DNA of 64,000 bases from Phalacrocorax aristotelis (GCF_949628215.1 NC_134311.1:59814205-59878204); one strand, 5' to 3'; counted from the first letter of the stretch, positions 39,248 to 51,449 are shown. Notes: generated by a model from the letters alone, not told the origin. Made by a program: numbers and translations.

Positions 39248-42200
39248 AATAAAGTAAAGAAAACCAGACTTAAGTCAATGGTAAACAAACCTCTCAAATC
39301 ATATGTCAACATTCACTAATAAGCCTCCACTTCAGTCCAATTTTTTCTCCAATTTTAACAAGCTACTAGAATACATGTATGAGTGTAATGCTGTTCCAGC
39401 AGCCCAATGGCAGTTTGCAAACTCTGGACACAAGTGCTGTATTGTTTTGAATATAAAGGGTTTGAACCCTTGCTTATTTGCAAAGCTTGCTGGAAATTCA
39501 AGTCTGAGCTATCTCTACCATCTCTTACAATAATAATTATAGAGTTGCTCTCTAGCATCTCTTACAGGTGCTAACCCTCTACCACCTGCCTTACGGCAGG
39601 TGATGATGGGTTTCCAAATAATCTTCTGAATCACCCCTGCAATACCACTGAAAAGTAATTAATCTTGAAAAACAATCACAGTGAAGAAGATTACAAAACA
39701 ATATATTACAGAATTCAAAGTTAATATTTTTTATTTCTAATGGAGCTGCCGGATTTGCACAATGCTGGGAGTTACAGGAATAGGCTACTGTATGCACTGC
39801 AACTTCAGTACCTCAATACTTCGATTTTAGAAGTATTATAATTCCACATTTTCTTTTTCATAAAACTTCAGTGAGGCTAGTTGACTTTATATGTAGTCTT
39901 TCCATTACATAGGAAAGTAACTGAAACACTTCTGGTGCAGATTTACCAACGCATGGTCTGTCAGGATAAATGAGAAATTGTACAAAATGCTGCTTAGTTT
40001 ATTGAAACAAGCATAAACCCATCCCTCACAGTTCAAAGCAGCAGCACTGGAAGCCACTAGGGACCTTTGTGGTATGATTAATGCTTGCTCCTAGAAGCAG
40101 CATCTAACATCTGTAAGCCAAACAGGATTTAAGAGTCTTCAGACTTAATTAAGCAGTTAATACACTAATTTGATTTCATTCAGATAGTCTTGTCAAAAAT
40201 ATTTCAAGTAAATTAAAGTGTGTCCTGCAACAATAATAAATTTGCTTTCCTTTCACTCTGTGTTATTGGAACTTGTATTCAGAACTAACAAAACAAATTA
40301 AATAGCTTGGTATAATTTGTCAACAATATTAGACAATCAGCTGCAGTCTTAGCTGAACAAACAAGCAAAATCATAAGTTTGGATGAACTGTAAGCACTGT
40401 TCTTTATTCACTCTATTTTCATTATGACAAAATTAAAATAGTATCTGGTTTAAGAGAAGACCCATAAGATGTTTTCAGATTATTCTATTTGCTTTTTGGA
40501 GGAAAAATCACGCTTTTGAAAGTTGAGTTCCCAGCTTGCTAAGTGCTAAGCATCCATCATCAGTGCAGCATGGAACACAACCATACAAATATTAATACTG
40601 GCTACTTAGTCTGTAAACACTGGGTGAGGGACCATATTTTTGAAAGTAAATATGTATGCTGAGTTCCTAGGTGTGTGGCCAGAGGTTTTTTTAATTGAAA
40701 TGCTCCTGATTCTGATTCTGATAAGAGAAAAACACATGTATTTTCCCATAGAAATAAAAATTCCTAGAAAATTCCAACAGCTTCTTAGAACAGCTACAGA
40801 CAGGAAACACAAGTTTGGCGAGGAAATACACATCATCGAAATGTGCTTTACGCTGCTCAGTGAAAACCTGATTTGACTAGCTTTAGAATCTATTTACTTT
40901 ACAAATTGGTCTTGAAACTGGACACAGGTGCCAACATGGGACTGGACCAAAGAAACAAATCTTCCACCTCACTGGTTGCAAACAGCAGTTTGAATCAGAA
41001 AAGCAGTACAGAAGTTTTACAGAACAACATTTCCCACCCCTTCAAGCTCTACCTGCCAGCATCAATGGCATTCTGCAGAATTATCAGTTGTTTGAACCAG
41101 TACTTGTTAGATGGATCTCTTTCCTCAACATCTGTAGTGACAACACTACAGTAAAAAAAAATCAATAAATTAAATTCTAATAAAACTCAAAAAAGTGTGT
41201 TGGTGGTATCTGAATTAAATTGTTGAAAAGATTTCCAGACTTGAGATACTCTCTTCAGTTTACGTATGGATACATTGATACTAAAGAGGGAGGAAGAATG
41301 CTGGACATAAAATTACACATATTTACCATGAAGTTTTGGTTAGTATCTCATGACTGTGATGCTCTGGGAAAGACAGGAAAGATAATTTAAGGAGGGAATG
41401 TATCCTTTATGTTTAACAGTGATTATAAAATGGAGCCAAATGACACGAAAGGCTCCTAATATCAAAACTTTTTAACAGATTTCAGTGGGACTTACATTAG
41501 ACCTGTGGCTAATTTGTAGATTAAATGTATATGGAGAAATTATACCCCAAACAACGAACGAAAAGTATTACTTTCAGTAAACCACACTAACACATAAACG
41601 TCATCATTTGGCTTATTACACTGCAACTTATTTATTTATTTTCCTGAAGATATAAAATCACAATTCATCTAGTTTCTTCCCAAACTAGGGTAAAATAAAA
41701 AAACTTCGTAGCCTTCCATGTTTACGTATAAGCATCTTCTAAAACATGTACCTGCATGGATGATTCAAGTTTCAATCATATGGATTTTTATTGGAAAATA
41801 CTTCATTTTTCTCTCCACAGTTTCAAATAAAGAGTTGAAAAAGCTTTACTCCCTTTTTAAACAATGATATTGGAGTTCTTAAAAAATACATTAAGGGCAC
41901 TCAAAAATAAGACACCTGAAGTCTATACACTATGTGCAGTGCAAGGTCATGAATCACTCTCCACCTGTGTACATTTTCCTCAATGTATCTGCAATGAGAC
42001 TAAAATATAGCAGTATCTGGAAATGTTGATTACATAAAATTATCATAAACTTATAAAGCACTGTTCTAGCTGAAACTCTCTTTAATAATTTTGAGCTATG
42101 CGTAATAATAAATGGAGGTACCAATGACAGGATAAAGGGATAGATCGAAGAAAAATATCTAGACCCTGTTCCAACATCAGGAAGTGATACTTACCATGGA

Positions 42201-43782
42201 ACATGCCAGTCCATCTTTTTCCTCATATTAATGGCCTTAAAAGTTGCAAAGCATTATTATTTTGAAAAAGAATCACATTTATCTTTTCATTATTGTTTTA
42301 TGAGGTTTAAGATCTAAGCCCTGATACAAGCTGCTGATTCAGCAATGGAATATATAAAATGGTAGGAACCTCTTGCACGAATGAAGTGGGACAGGAGACT
42401 AGAAACTTTCTTAAATAAATTGCAGATTCCCTTTAGGTTGTTCTTGATTTTCCTGTTCTCATTTCAAGTATTTGTTCCCACTTTTATTTCACCAGAGGTA
42501 CCTGCTACTGCAGTTGTTCTAAATGTCACATGAATTGAGCGTGTGCGCTGAGGCTCCTACAGAGAGGAAGAAACTTCCAGTACAGGTGGTTAGGAATGGG
42601 CCCAGGTGACGTTCTGTTTTTAATCCAGTTTTTCAAATAAAATGCTAGCTTGTGCTTTCAAAGCCATGATTAACAATCCTGATTACTATTTGACACTTCT
42701 ACTACTAGTGACGTACCGAAATGACCTGTAAAATTTTGAAATGAACAGGCATGAAAAATGGCAAGTCTCAATTTCTCCACCATCCACAAGAATTTATACC
42801 GACAAATTTCAGCTGGGATTCAGAATGAATTTATAGCAGATATTCATAACAACTACAGTTCACTTGCTTTAACAGCTGTGAGAAATTGCATAGAAAGGAA
42901 TAAGAACACAGTGAATACTAAAGTTAGATGAAAAAATGACAGTATAGAAGGCTCAAGTCTGAAATGTATCAGAAATCATCAGCTAAATATGGGAAAGAGT
43001 GAAACTGACAGCTGTTCTTACAAAAGAGGATTAAAAGGAGAAAAACAAAGGCTTTTCATCATGCTTAGGAATTATTAGGTTATTTCCAGTAACCGTGGAA
43101 ATAGTTATGTCTAGATTATGAGATCAGAAACAAAAATGAAGATTCGATATTCATGTATGACAATTTATTCTGTGTAAACCTTCCAAGGAAACAAAAGCTG
43201 GAAAGGTGTTTAAGCTGAATGGTAAAGAACAGCTCAGGAACAAATCACAGGCAATCCCTTACAGAAAAAAGGAAACTGACATGCAAGGGAAGATATATTT
43301 CCCATGTAAATCAAAACCTGCATTGCTGTGACCTTATCAGTTCTGGCTCCTCCTTACAAAGGCACAGCCATTTCTCTTTACTCAAAAGGCCATTGACTCT
43401 GTATTGCATGTGACCCCTGAGGAGTTCCATCACTATGACTGTGTTCATCAACACTGTACTGGTGCATTGTATCATTGAGGAGGGAAGAATGATCCAGGTC
43501 ATAAACCAATGTGCCCTGCTTTTCATTTTGCCTAATATATCTACGCTGCAGGTAGTCCACAGCAAATCTAACAAGTCTAAATTCCTGAATACTTATCCAA
43601 ACTACTAAAGTCAACCTGTAACTGCAAAATTAAGGGAATTTCTGCAAGGTAGTTATTAAAACTTTAGCCAGCCACCAAGAAATAAAATTTAAGTATTATA
43701 TTAATAGAAAGGACTGTAGGTTTAAATTCAGTTTATGTTTTCTTAATCTGATTAACAAACAAAACGTATCTCTCTCCCTGTT

Positions 43783-43838
43783 GATATATAGATACATCTA
43801 TCCCTATTGATAAAGATATAGACATATCTATATATGTC
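43783..43838. repeat. Small AT-rich inverted repeat
   Basis: GATATATAGATA at 43783-43794 pairs with TATCTATATATG at 43825-43836 (11 of 12 positions) across a 30-base loop. The right arm is itself partly palindromic (GACATA...TATGTC). It is probably neutral intronic sequence. Confidence 0.5.
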
Positions 43839-45010
43839 AAGAGATTATCCAAAGCCACAAAGAATAAAAATTATCATTCTGTAACAAGCACATAGAATTT
43901 AATCCCACAAACTAGAAGAAAATTTAACCAAATTTAACAGAGTGTAGAGATGCTTTTAAGAGTAACTGAATTATAGAACTATCTAATATGTTTTTAAGGA
44001 CCATAGAAAATAATATTTCTGTGTTTTGTTTAAATTTCAAGTTGCAAGACACTAGGAATTTCTCTTAAGGCATTACCAATAGCAGAAAAATACACAAGAG
44101 TTCTCCTGGCATTTATTTTTTTTTAAAAAGGAACCATATATTGATTAGTATTTAGAAGAAAAGCCTAATAAACTAAAAGCATCCAGTGGCTTAAAAAAAA
44201 CCCAAACAAATTAAAACAAACTATCAAAAGCCATCCAAACTCTCTTCCACTCCTACAAGAAGAAATAAAGTCCTAAAAAAACACTGTCCACAAGTATTCT
44301 TTTGGATACGTATAGGTCAGTTACAGCAAATGCACAACAGGGCTACACATATCTACTCAATCACCCAGTTCTACATTTTGTAGTTACTCAATGACAAGCA
44401 GTTCAGACTCTCTTTTATTCCACAGCATTTGTACACTGCAGTTTTCCATGTGAGGAACCAGTTTCCCTGAACTCTTATAGAAATAAGTTAAATTATGAAA
44501 CATTCACAGATTAGGTTAGACAAAAATAGCACAATTGCATGGTACCTAATCCAGATATCTTCACCTAAATCAATGGTCCTTATTAAGAGTACTTTATATT
44601 AGAAAAAGGTTCTATGCAAGCATATGGTTCAATAGCTGTTCAGGTAAAACACATAATCCAATATAAGAAAGATTGTTTCACATATGTGAATTTTGGCCTG
44701 CCATGACATTTCAGTAAGCTTTGTCTCCCTGCATTTTTCAAAAAACCCTTTTTGTAGTATCTTAGTATTATAATGTCCAGATTTTGTGAAGAGCTGTTTA
44801 TTTTGGCAACATTTTCCCAGAGTCAAAAGGAAAGCAGAAGCAGAAGTATTGTGGCTGCACAGTTTGTCATCAAAGCATTTTGCTTTTTTGATTCAAGAGA
44901 AGATTTTCCAAGAACAATAGACAAACCAATTCCAAAGGCAAAGAATTTAGTCTGACACAAGTGAATCACATTAGATCTGTTATTCAATTATAGAACTGAT
45001 TAAAACTTAC

Positions 45011-45095
45011 AATTTTTTTTCTTTTGTCTTGTTCTGTGGGAGGTTCCTCATCTTCTGTAACTTTGGGCTCTTCAAAATGAGATATCATCATGCAG
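45011..45095 (-). CDS. IPO11: Importin-11, penultimate coding exon
   Basis: The 85-nt exon on the minus strand has acceptor ATTCTTAG and donor GTAAGT. Its first base completes an Asp codon begun in the upstream exon. It then encodes 28 residues, including the acidic, proline-containing word EEPKVTEDEEPPTEQDKRKK, and ends on a codon boundary. This charged linker is characteristic of vertebrate IPO11 and precedes the terminal LALKDPVH segment. Phase agreement on both sides and the sequence match make this call firm. The exon is small and isolated, with about 8 kb of intron on each side. Confidence 0.95.
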
Positions 45096-46784
45096 CTAAG
45101 AATGGGAATATAGTTTCAAAGTATTTTAGGAGATAATTTCAACATACATTATCATTAAAAATTATTTTAAAGCACCTTTAAAAACACAGGACAGATATGA
45201 GGGAGTTTGATGAAAGTCAGGCAATCTGTTACAACACCATTTTTTTCAGAGAACAGTGAATCTAAAGAAGGCTGAATGCATGTTCTGTGTCACCTACACC
45301 CATGTAACAATCTCAGTTATCCTCCATATTTTATCCCAAGTTTTGGCTTAAAAATGCATTTCTGCATATACAAAACAGACTATGTGGGTTTATAAAAATT
45401 AATATAGAAAAACCTACTGTTCCTAACTAGAATTTCCCAATCTTTCCAAGGAAGTGCTACACAAGCAATCTGTATGCTATCAACATGAAAATCAATGTGG
45501 CATACATGCAGAACTAGCAAAGATTTCTCATTGCATTCATGCTTTCCTGTGAGATCTTTAACAAGAGGACCTGAAAACTAATGTGGTCACTGCTGTTGGT
45601 TCTAGACACTAAAATCTGCAAGACACTGAACAGTAATGTCTTAGGTGGACAGAAATTAGTTATATTCTGCAGTCATTTATTTAGTTTTTTCTAGGCAGGT
45701 AAAGCAAAGCTTTTAAATGCCTTATTTTTTTGTTTTGATCCACCCTCAACTGATAGGTACCAATACACAAAATTAACAGCTACGTTTTAACTATTATTTT
45801 TGTAGTTAAGTATAAAACCAGAAAATGTGAAAAAAAATTAGTGTAAATGCCAGATGTTTTTCTGTCCCTTGAGACAGTTTGAATGGACTTTATAAAGACA
45901 TTGGTAAAAGCTATCCTACAGCAAACATGCTCTCCATTCACTTTACATTCCCATGTTGAAAGATATATAAAATATTCCACCACTTTACCAAATTTTTCCT
46001 ATAAAATCTGCTTTAAAAAACAAAAGGATTTAAAAATCAATCAGGTGACAACAACTTGACACCAGGTGCTAGGTAAAGGTGCTAGGAAAGACACATAATC
46101 CACGTATTACATGATCACTCATTTTCAGCCCTGTACTACTACGCATTTTAATTGCTGCATTCCACTAGCGGGTGAAAGGTTCCGACAGCGAAGTTAAATA
46201 ACTTGTTTTAAAGTTAGTAATACAAAGAAGAGTTGTGATTTTATGTGAAAATGTTCAGACTTACTCTGTTTATATATTCAGTTTTCTATTAACATGTGTT
46301 TAGAGTTATATGAAACACTTGCTAAACAGCACAGTAGAAGGGTCAAATACTAACACAGAAGCCATTTCCAACAGAAAGATTAGCTATTTCAAAATAATAC
46401 AGCAAATCTCCTGTCTCCTTTCCTCATAAATGGCATCATCTCTCACAACTCAGTTTATTAAAGAAAAAAGGAGACAAAAATATGTTGATTGACAAAATAC
46501 AAGATTGAACTAACTTATCAGACCTTGATAAATTTTAGGTACCAAAAAGAGTAATTCAAAAAACTAGGAGAAGAGGGAATAAAAAAAAAGATGATTATGA
46601 AAATGGTAAGACTGTGAATAATATTGAGATAAGACAAGAGCAATGGAATGCTCCCCTTTCCAGAGATCTGACTTCTGTAAAGCTTTCTTGTAATTATCAC
46701 TACCATTTGAAACATAAGCGCTAGGAAACCTGGCTGAGTATAATCCCTTTTTATTGTAAGCCAGGGCACTGTGTGATAATTTTC
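45096..46784 (-). other. IPO11: IPO11 intron, part right of the penultimate exon
   Basis: AT-rich intronic sequence lying between the penultimate exon and the provirus. No exons, RNA genes or repeats are recognised. Confidence 0.7.
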
Positions 46785-46789
46785 ATAAC
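46785..46789. repeat. Target site duplication, left copy
   Basis: ATAAC directly precedes the TG of the 5' LTR and is repeated at 51450-51454 directly after the 3' LTR. Five bases is a usual duplication length for several retrovirus classes. Confidence 0.6.
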
Positions 46790-47402
46790 TGTCACTGTTT
46801 TGGCTGGGATAGAGTTAATTTTCTTCACTGCAGCTGGCATAGTGTTGTGCTTTGGATTTAGAATGAGAATAATGTTGATAACACACCGATGTTTTAGTTG
46901 TTGCTGGGTAGTGCTTGTTCTATTCAAGGACTTTTCCAGTTTCTCATGCTTTGCCGGGTGCACAAGACACCGGGAGGGGAGGGGGCACAGCTAAGAGAGC
47001 CGATTCAAATTGGCCAAAGACATATTCCATATCATATGACATAATGCTCAGTATGTTAACTGGGGGAGTTGGCTGGGGGGGCAGAGATCGCAGCTCGGGG
47101 ACTGGTGGCATCAATCAGCAGGTGGTGAGTGGTTGCATCACTTGGCTTATTTTTCCCCCAGGTTTTGCCTCCCCACCTCTTCCCCTCCATCCCCCCACCT
47201 TGCTCTTTGCCTTTTCTTCTTCTTATTATTATTATTGTCATTATCATAATAATTATTATTTTAATTATTAAACTGTTCTTATCTCAAGCCACGGGTTTTC
47301 TTACTTTGACCCTTCCGATTCTCTCCCCCATCCCACAGGGGTGGGGGGAGTGAGTGAGCGGCTGCGTGGTGCTTAGCTGCTGGCTGGGGCTAAACCACGA
47401 CA
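46790..47402 (+). repeat. 5' LTR of the provirus
   Basis: The LTR is about 613 bp, starting TGTCACTGTTTTGGCTGGG and ending GGCTAAACCACGACA. It shares most of its length with the 3' LTR and with the solo LTR at 19.9 kb. An ATT-rich microsatellite expansion at about 47222-47270, absent from the other copies, explains much of its extra length. Confidence 0.9.
47222..47270 (+). repeat. ATT-type microsatellite inside the 5' LTR
   Basis: Runs of TTATTATTATTATT and AATAATTATTATT lie just before the LTR ATTAAA signal. The 3' LTR has a short GAAATAAAAATAA run at this position instead. Confidence 0.7.
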
Positions 47403-47410
47403 CTCCTTTT

Positions 47411-47428
47411 TGGCGCCTAACATGGGGC
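47411..47428 (+). other. Primer binding site, tRNA-Lys-like
   Basis: TGGCGCCTAACATGGGGC lies eight bases after the 5' LTR. It differs at two of 18 positions from the primer site known for retroviruses primed by tRNA-Lys(1,2). The position and match make it the probable site where reverse transcription of the ancestral virus started. Confidence 0.7.
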
Positions 47429-47452
47429 ACGAAGGGTTTGAGATAATAACAA

Positions 47453-49255
47453 TTGCTGGTCACAGCATTGACTAATCTGTTCTCAGTGTTAGTTTATTTG
47501 ATCTGCACCATGCTCTCGCTTTTGCTGTACATGTTAAAGACTGGGGTTGTTTTTTATATTTTGCTGTGCTCCGCAGTGATTAGCAATGTTGTGCCTAGGA
47601 GGTTTGTTATTCAAACACTAGCCTGGAGCATTATCTGGTATTTGCGTTTTGTACTGAATCTGTTACTGTACTTTGGGCACCACCTCCTGGAAACATTTAG
47701 GAATTATACATCCTCCTCTGAGAGGTTTTTTTTATGGAAGAAGTACAGAATGGCACCTTAGCCGCCTTCTTGTATCATGTTTCCTCCTTCATTACAATAA
47801 CTTTTTTGTATCATGAACATCCTTGGGTAGTTAAGACAGATATATTGGTATTTCTTGGAAATATTGTTTCAGTGTTGCCTAAGGTTAATAAGCAATTTAA
47901 GAATATCATCCAGCAATGTGCCCCAAGGCTTGATATGTATGAGCGGCAGGGCATGTGGGATAGCATGGGCAAATACCTGGGGCAGTGGGCACCCCCAGTG
48001 TTTTGGGACTTCACCCCTGAACAAGTGCAGAATCCTGAAAAACTGGTAGAATATTTGGAGAAAGTATGCTGTTACGCTGGGACTCCAGAGAGACACAGAT
48101 CACTGCAATGTGCTGGGGCCTGGCCCATGTGTACTGTGCCCTGTTCAAAAGTATTCAGTGCTCCTAAGGGGAAGAGAAGGTCTCTGGATCAAAAGACAAA
48201 GTGACAGGCACTGCGGCCACTCAAAACCCTCAGGACAAGCACTGTGGCTACTCAGACCCCCACGACAGGCACTGCAGCTGAATCAGAGAATTAACCCGTG
48301 CCAGTTATCAGTCGCCCCCATCACAAGAAGAAATCTTGGAAGCGGACATCAACTTGTTTAGAAAGGGATGATGAATCCCTGGAGGTATTAAAAGACGTGT
48401 AGCCATGGCACTTCAGGGCATGGTTTAGGAGACAAGGTAGTGTTGGGCTGATGGTTCAACTTGATGATCCTAGAGGGCTTTTCCAAAATTAATATTCTAT
48501 GATTTTATGATTCTAAGAGCAGGCCCATCATGAGATCAGGAGGAAGAGCTCATAAACAAGACAGAAACCACCTGATCCCTATCCTTGAGTGAGTTGCGAG
48601 ATACTCGAAAAGATTTTGGCCATCGTTCAGGTGAGCACATTAGCTGGCTGCTCCAATGCTGTGATAATGGCGCCAGTAGCCTGGAATTAGAGGGGAAGGA
48701 AGCCAAACGACTGGGATTCCTTTCTGGAGAAGAGGGCATTGGCAAAGCAATTGGAAAAGGGGCACAAGGCCTAAGGCTTTGACACGACTCTACTCCTGTC
48801 AGTGTGAAAGAAAGGAATCCCTTCAAGGAAGAAGTTATATATCACCCAGGAAAATGGACAACCATGGGGAAAGGTATCCAGCACCTGAGGGAACTAGCTG
48901 TGCTTGAGGTGATTTATGGTGACCTGGACGATGAACAGTCACCCAAAGATCCAGATGAAGCCCAGTGCACATGACCCATGTGGTGTAAGTTTGTACAGAG
49001 TGCACCTTCATCCCATGTACACTCATTAGCAATATTGTCCTGGAAAGATGAAGAGGCACCAACAATGGGGGATGTGATTGACAGACACTGGGATTATGAA
49101 GCACATGGCTCTTCCTCCCCTGTCTTGGCTGTGGAGAAACTGTCCCAGGAGGTCCAGCAACTCAAAGAAGATATGTCCTACTCCCTACCTGTATGGACCA
49201 GTATCTCAGCCATTAGGAGTAAAAAGCCCCTTTGCTCATGAGAGCGGTTACACGC
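47453..49255 (+). pseudogene. Gag-like region of the provirus (broken)
   Basis: Between primer site and pol remnant lie four open segments in different frames. At 47453-47761 is a strongly hydrophobic stretch of about 100 codons. At 47734-48204 are 156 codons containing RLDMYERQGMWDSMGKYLGQ and a PEQVQNPEKLVEYLEKVC stretch. At 48585-48782 are 65 charged codons, and at 48978-49241 are 87 codons. Their position makes them gag-like, but I cannot assign matrix, capsid or nucleocapsid with confidence. Frameshifts, stops and a CR1 insertion at 48402-48515 separate them. No functional product is expected. Confidence 0.55.
48402..48515 (+). mobile_element. Short CR1 3' end inserted in the provirus
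   Basis: The segment contains GGCATGGTTTAGGAGAC, then GGTTCAACTTGATGATCCT, AGAGGGCTTTTCCAA, and the terminal ATTCTATGATTTTATGATTCT repeat typical of a CR1 subfamily distinct from the copies at 12.5 and 39.0 kb. It lies inside the gag-like region, so it inserted after the retrovirus. Confidence 0.8.
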
Positions 49256-49298
49256 CACAGTCCACCTATGGTTTTACCTGCGTGACCACAGAAAGGAC

Positions 49299-50440
49299 AT
49301 GAGAAAGTGGGCTTTTGATATTGCTGAACAGGGGAAGTGGCCAGTGCTCTATCTCTATACTGACTCCTGGATGGTGGCAAGTGCCCTGTGGGGGTGGTTG
49401 CAGCAGTGGAAGCAGAGCAACTGGCAGCACAGAGGCAAACCCATCTGGGCCGTCACATTGTGGCAAGCTATTGCTGCCCAGGTAGAGAACCTGGTTGTGA
49501 AAGTATGTGATGTGGATGCTCACGTGCCCAAGAGTCAGGCCACTGAAGAACGTCAGGTGGGTCAGGCTGCTAAGATTGAAGTGGCTCACGTGGATCTGGA
49601 CTGGCAACATAAGAGTGAATTATTTCTAGCTCGGTGGGCCCATGACACCTCAGGCCATCAAGGGAGAGATGCAACATACAGGTAGGCTTGTGATCGAGGG
49701 GTGGACTTGACCATGGGTGTTATTGCACAGGTTATCCATGAATGTGAAACATGTGCTGCAATCAAGCAAGCAAAGCGGGTAAAGCCTCTGTGGTATGGGG
49801 GACGATGGCTGAAATATAAATATGGGGAGGCCTGGCAAATTGACTGTATCACACTCCCACAAACCCATCAAGGCAAACACCGTGGGCTTACAATGGGGGG
49901 CCCATCCACTGGCTGGCTGGAAACATACCCCGTCCCCCACGCCACTGCCTGGAACACTATCCTGGGCCTCAAAAAACAAGTCCTGTGGCGACATGGCACC
50001 CCAGAGAGAATTGAGTCAGGCAACGGGACTCATTGCCGAAATAACGTCATAGACACCTGGGCCAAAGAGCACGGCATTGAGTGGGTGTATCACATCCCCT
50101 ATCACGCACCAGCCTCTGGGAGAATTGAACGGTACAATGGACTGTTAAAAACTACACTGAGAGCAATGGGGGGTGGAACATTCAAACACTGGGATACATA
50201 TTTAGCAAAAGCCACGTAGTTAGTCAACACAAGGGGATCTGCCAACCGAGCTGGCCCTGCCCAGTCAGAAATCCTACATACTGTGGAAGGGGATAGAGTC
50301 CCTGTAGTGCACACAAAAGTATGCTGGGCAAAACAGTCTGGGTTCTTCCTGCCTCAGGCAAAGGCAAACCCATTCGTGGGATTGCTTTTGCTCAAGGACC
50401 TGTGTGCACTTGGTGGGTGATGCAGGAGTCCAGTGCATGC
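49299..50440 (+). pseudogene. RNase H and integrase remnant of pol
   Basis: A single frame, interrupted by TAG stops at 49683-49685 and 50217-50219, covers the end of RNase H (LYTDSWMVASAL and DAHVPKSQATEE), the integrase zinc motif (AHDTSGH, then CETC), and the integrase core. The core triad appears as Asp in WQIDCI (49842-49844), Gly where the second Asp is expected in ESGNGTH (50019-50021), and Glu in GRIERYNG (50127-50129). The 35-residue spacing between the last two fits the D,D(35)E family. The Gly replacement and the stops make it non-functional. The reverse transcriptase core that normally precedes RNase H is absent. Confidence 0.9.
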
Positions 50441-50460
50441 CTCAAGGGGACTTGATTTTG

Positions 50461-50884
50461 GGTGAAAACAGCCAATGAACTGAACTGTGTAACATTGTAT
50501 GTCATCACTTCTCTGGTAGCTCTATGCCATATCAATGGTATCACAGTAGGAATCTCCCAAATTAATGAAGAATGAACTTTGATTAAACCGAGGGAAGCAC
50601 AGAGGTGATGGAGCAAGTGCTGACTTCTGCATGCAAAAATGCAACACCACACACACCACCTCTCCTGCCCTGAAAGACTGTTATGACAGATGAAGCCCAA
50701 AGCCATGGACTGAATGAACTCAGTGGGCATTTTGTGGACATTTGTGGACATTTTACAGCGATGGTTCACACACTAAGGAAATAGGTTATGTGTATTATAT
50801 CAAAGGATGGGAAAGGGGGTGGAGGTTAATGAGGTTGTATTAGATAGTATGGGACATGAGCATGACGTAAATGGTAAGGAATAA
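50461..50884 (+). other. Provirus 3' internal region without envelope
   Basis: Between the integrase remnant and the 3' LTR no open frame of note remains and no envelope motifs are seen. A purine-rich stretch at about 50800-50826 lies some 70 bases before the LTR. Confidence 0.5.
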
Positions 50885-50893
50885 GGGGTGGAT
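50885..50893 (+). other. Candidate polypurine tract
   Basis: A purine-rich run around GGGGTGGA lies just before the 3' LTR start at 50896, the position where plus-strand DNA synthesis is primed in retroviruses. It is degenerate. Confidence 0.4.
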
Positions 50894-50895
50894 AC

Positions 50896-51449
50896 TGCAT
50901 GGTTTTGGCTGGGATAGAGTTAATTTTCTTCACTGTAGCTGCTACAGTTCTGTTTTCTGGATTTAGTGTGAGAATGATGTTGATAACATACTGATGTTTT
51001 AGTAAGCACTATTTAGGAACAAAACTAGTCAAGGACTTTTCCAGTTTCCCATGCTCTGCCAGGTACACAACAAGCTGGGAGGGGAGTGGGCACAGCCAGG
51101 ACAGCTGATCGAAACTGGCTAAAGGCATATTCCATACCATATGACAACATGCTCAGTACATTGAGGCAGTTGGCTGGGGGAAGCAGAATCGTGGTTCAGG
51201 GACTGGTGGCGTCAGTCGGTTGTGAGTGGTTGCATCACTTGTTTGTGTCCCATCCACCCCCGCCTCAGGTTTTGCCTCTCTCGTTATTTTCCTTTTCAAA
51301 AATGGAAATAGAAATAAAAATAACTGTTCTTATCTCAACCCATGAGTTTTCTTACTTCTGCTCTTCCAACCTCTCCCCCATCCCACTGGGGTTGGGGGAG
51401 TGAACGAGTGACTGTGTGGTATTTAATTGTTGACTGGGGCTAAAGCACA
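50896..51449 (+). repeat. 3' LTR of the provirus
   Basis: The LTR is about 554 bp, starting TGCATGGTTTTGGCTGGG and ending GGGGCTAAAGCACA. It is homologous to the 5' LTR with many mismatches and indels, and lacks the ATT expansion. Confidence 0.9.

Larger units (their letters stand above)
36961..45010 (-). other. IPO11: IPO11 last intron (about 8.05 kb)
   Basis: It is bounded by a GTAAGT donor at 45010 and a CCACAG acceptor at 36961. It contains a CR1 fragment (39025-39247) and a small inverted repeat (43783-43838). Otherwise it is AT-rich intron without further exons that I can recognise. Confidence 0.85.
46790..51449 (+). mobile_element. Decayed endogenous retrovirus with two LTRs
   Basis: The provirus is about 4.66 kb, in the antisense orientation to its host gene IPO11. 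Its order is 5' LTR, lysine-tRNA-like primer site, gag-like region, RNase H plus integrase remnant, polypurine tract and 3' LTR. The internal part is only about 3.5 kb. I find no reverse transcriptase core (no YxDD-type motif) and no envelope gene, so a large part of pol is deleted. The two LTRs differ by many substitutions and indels, which indicates an old insertion. The pol motifs and missing envelope would fit an ERVL-like family, but the primer site looks like tRNA-Lys, so class assignment stays open. Confidence 0.9.
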
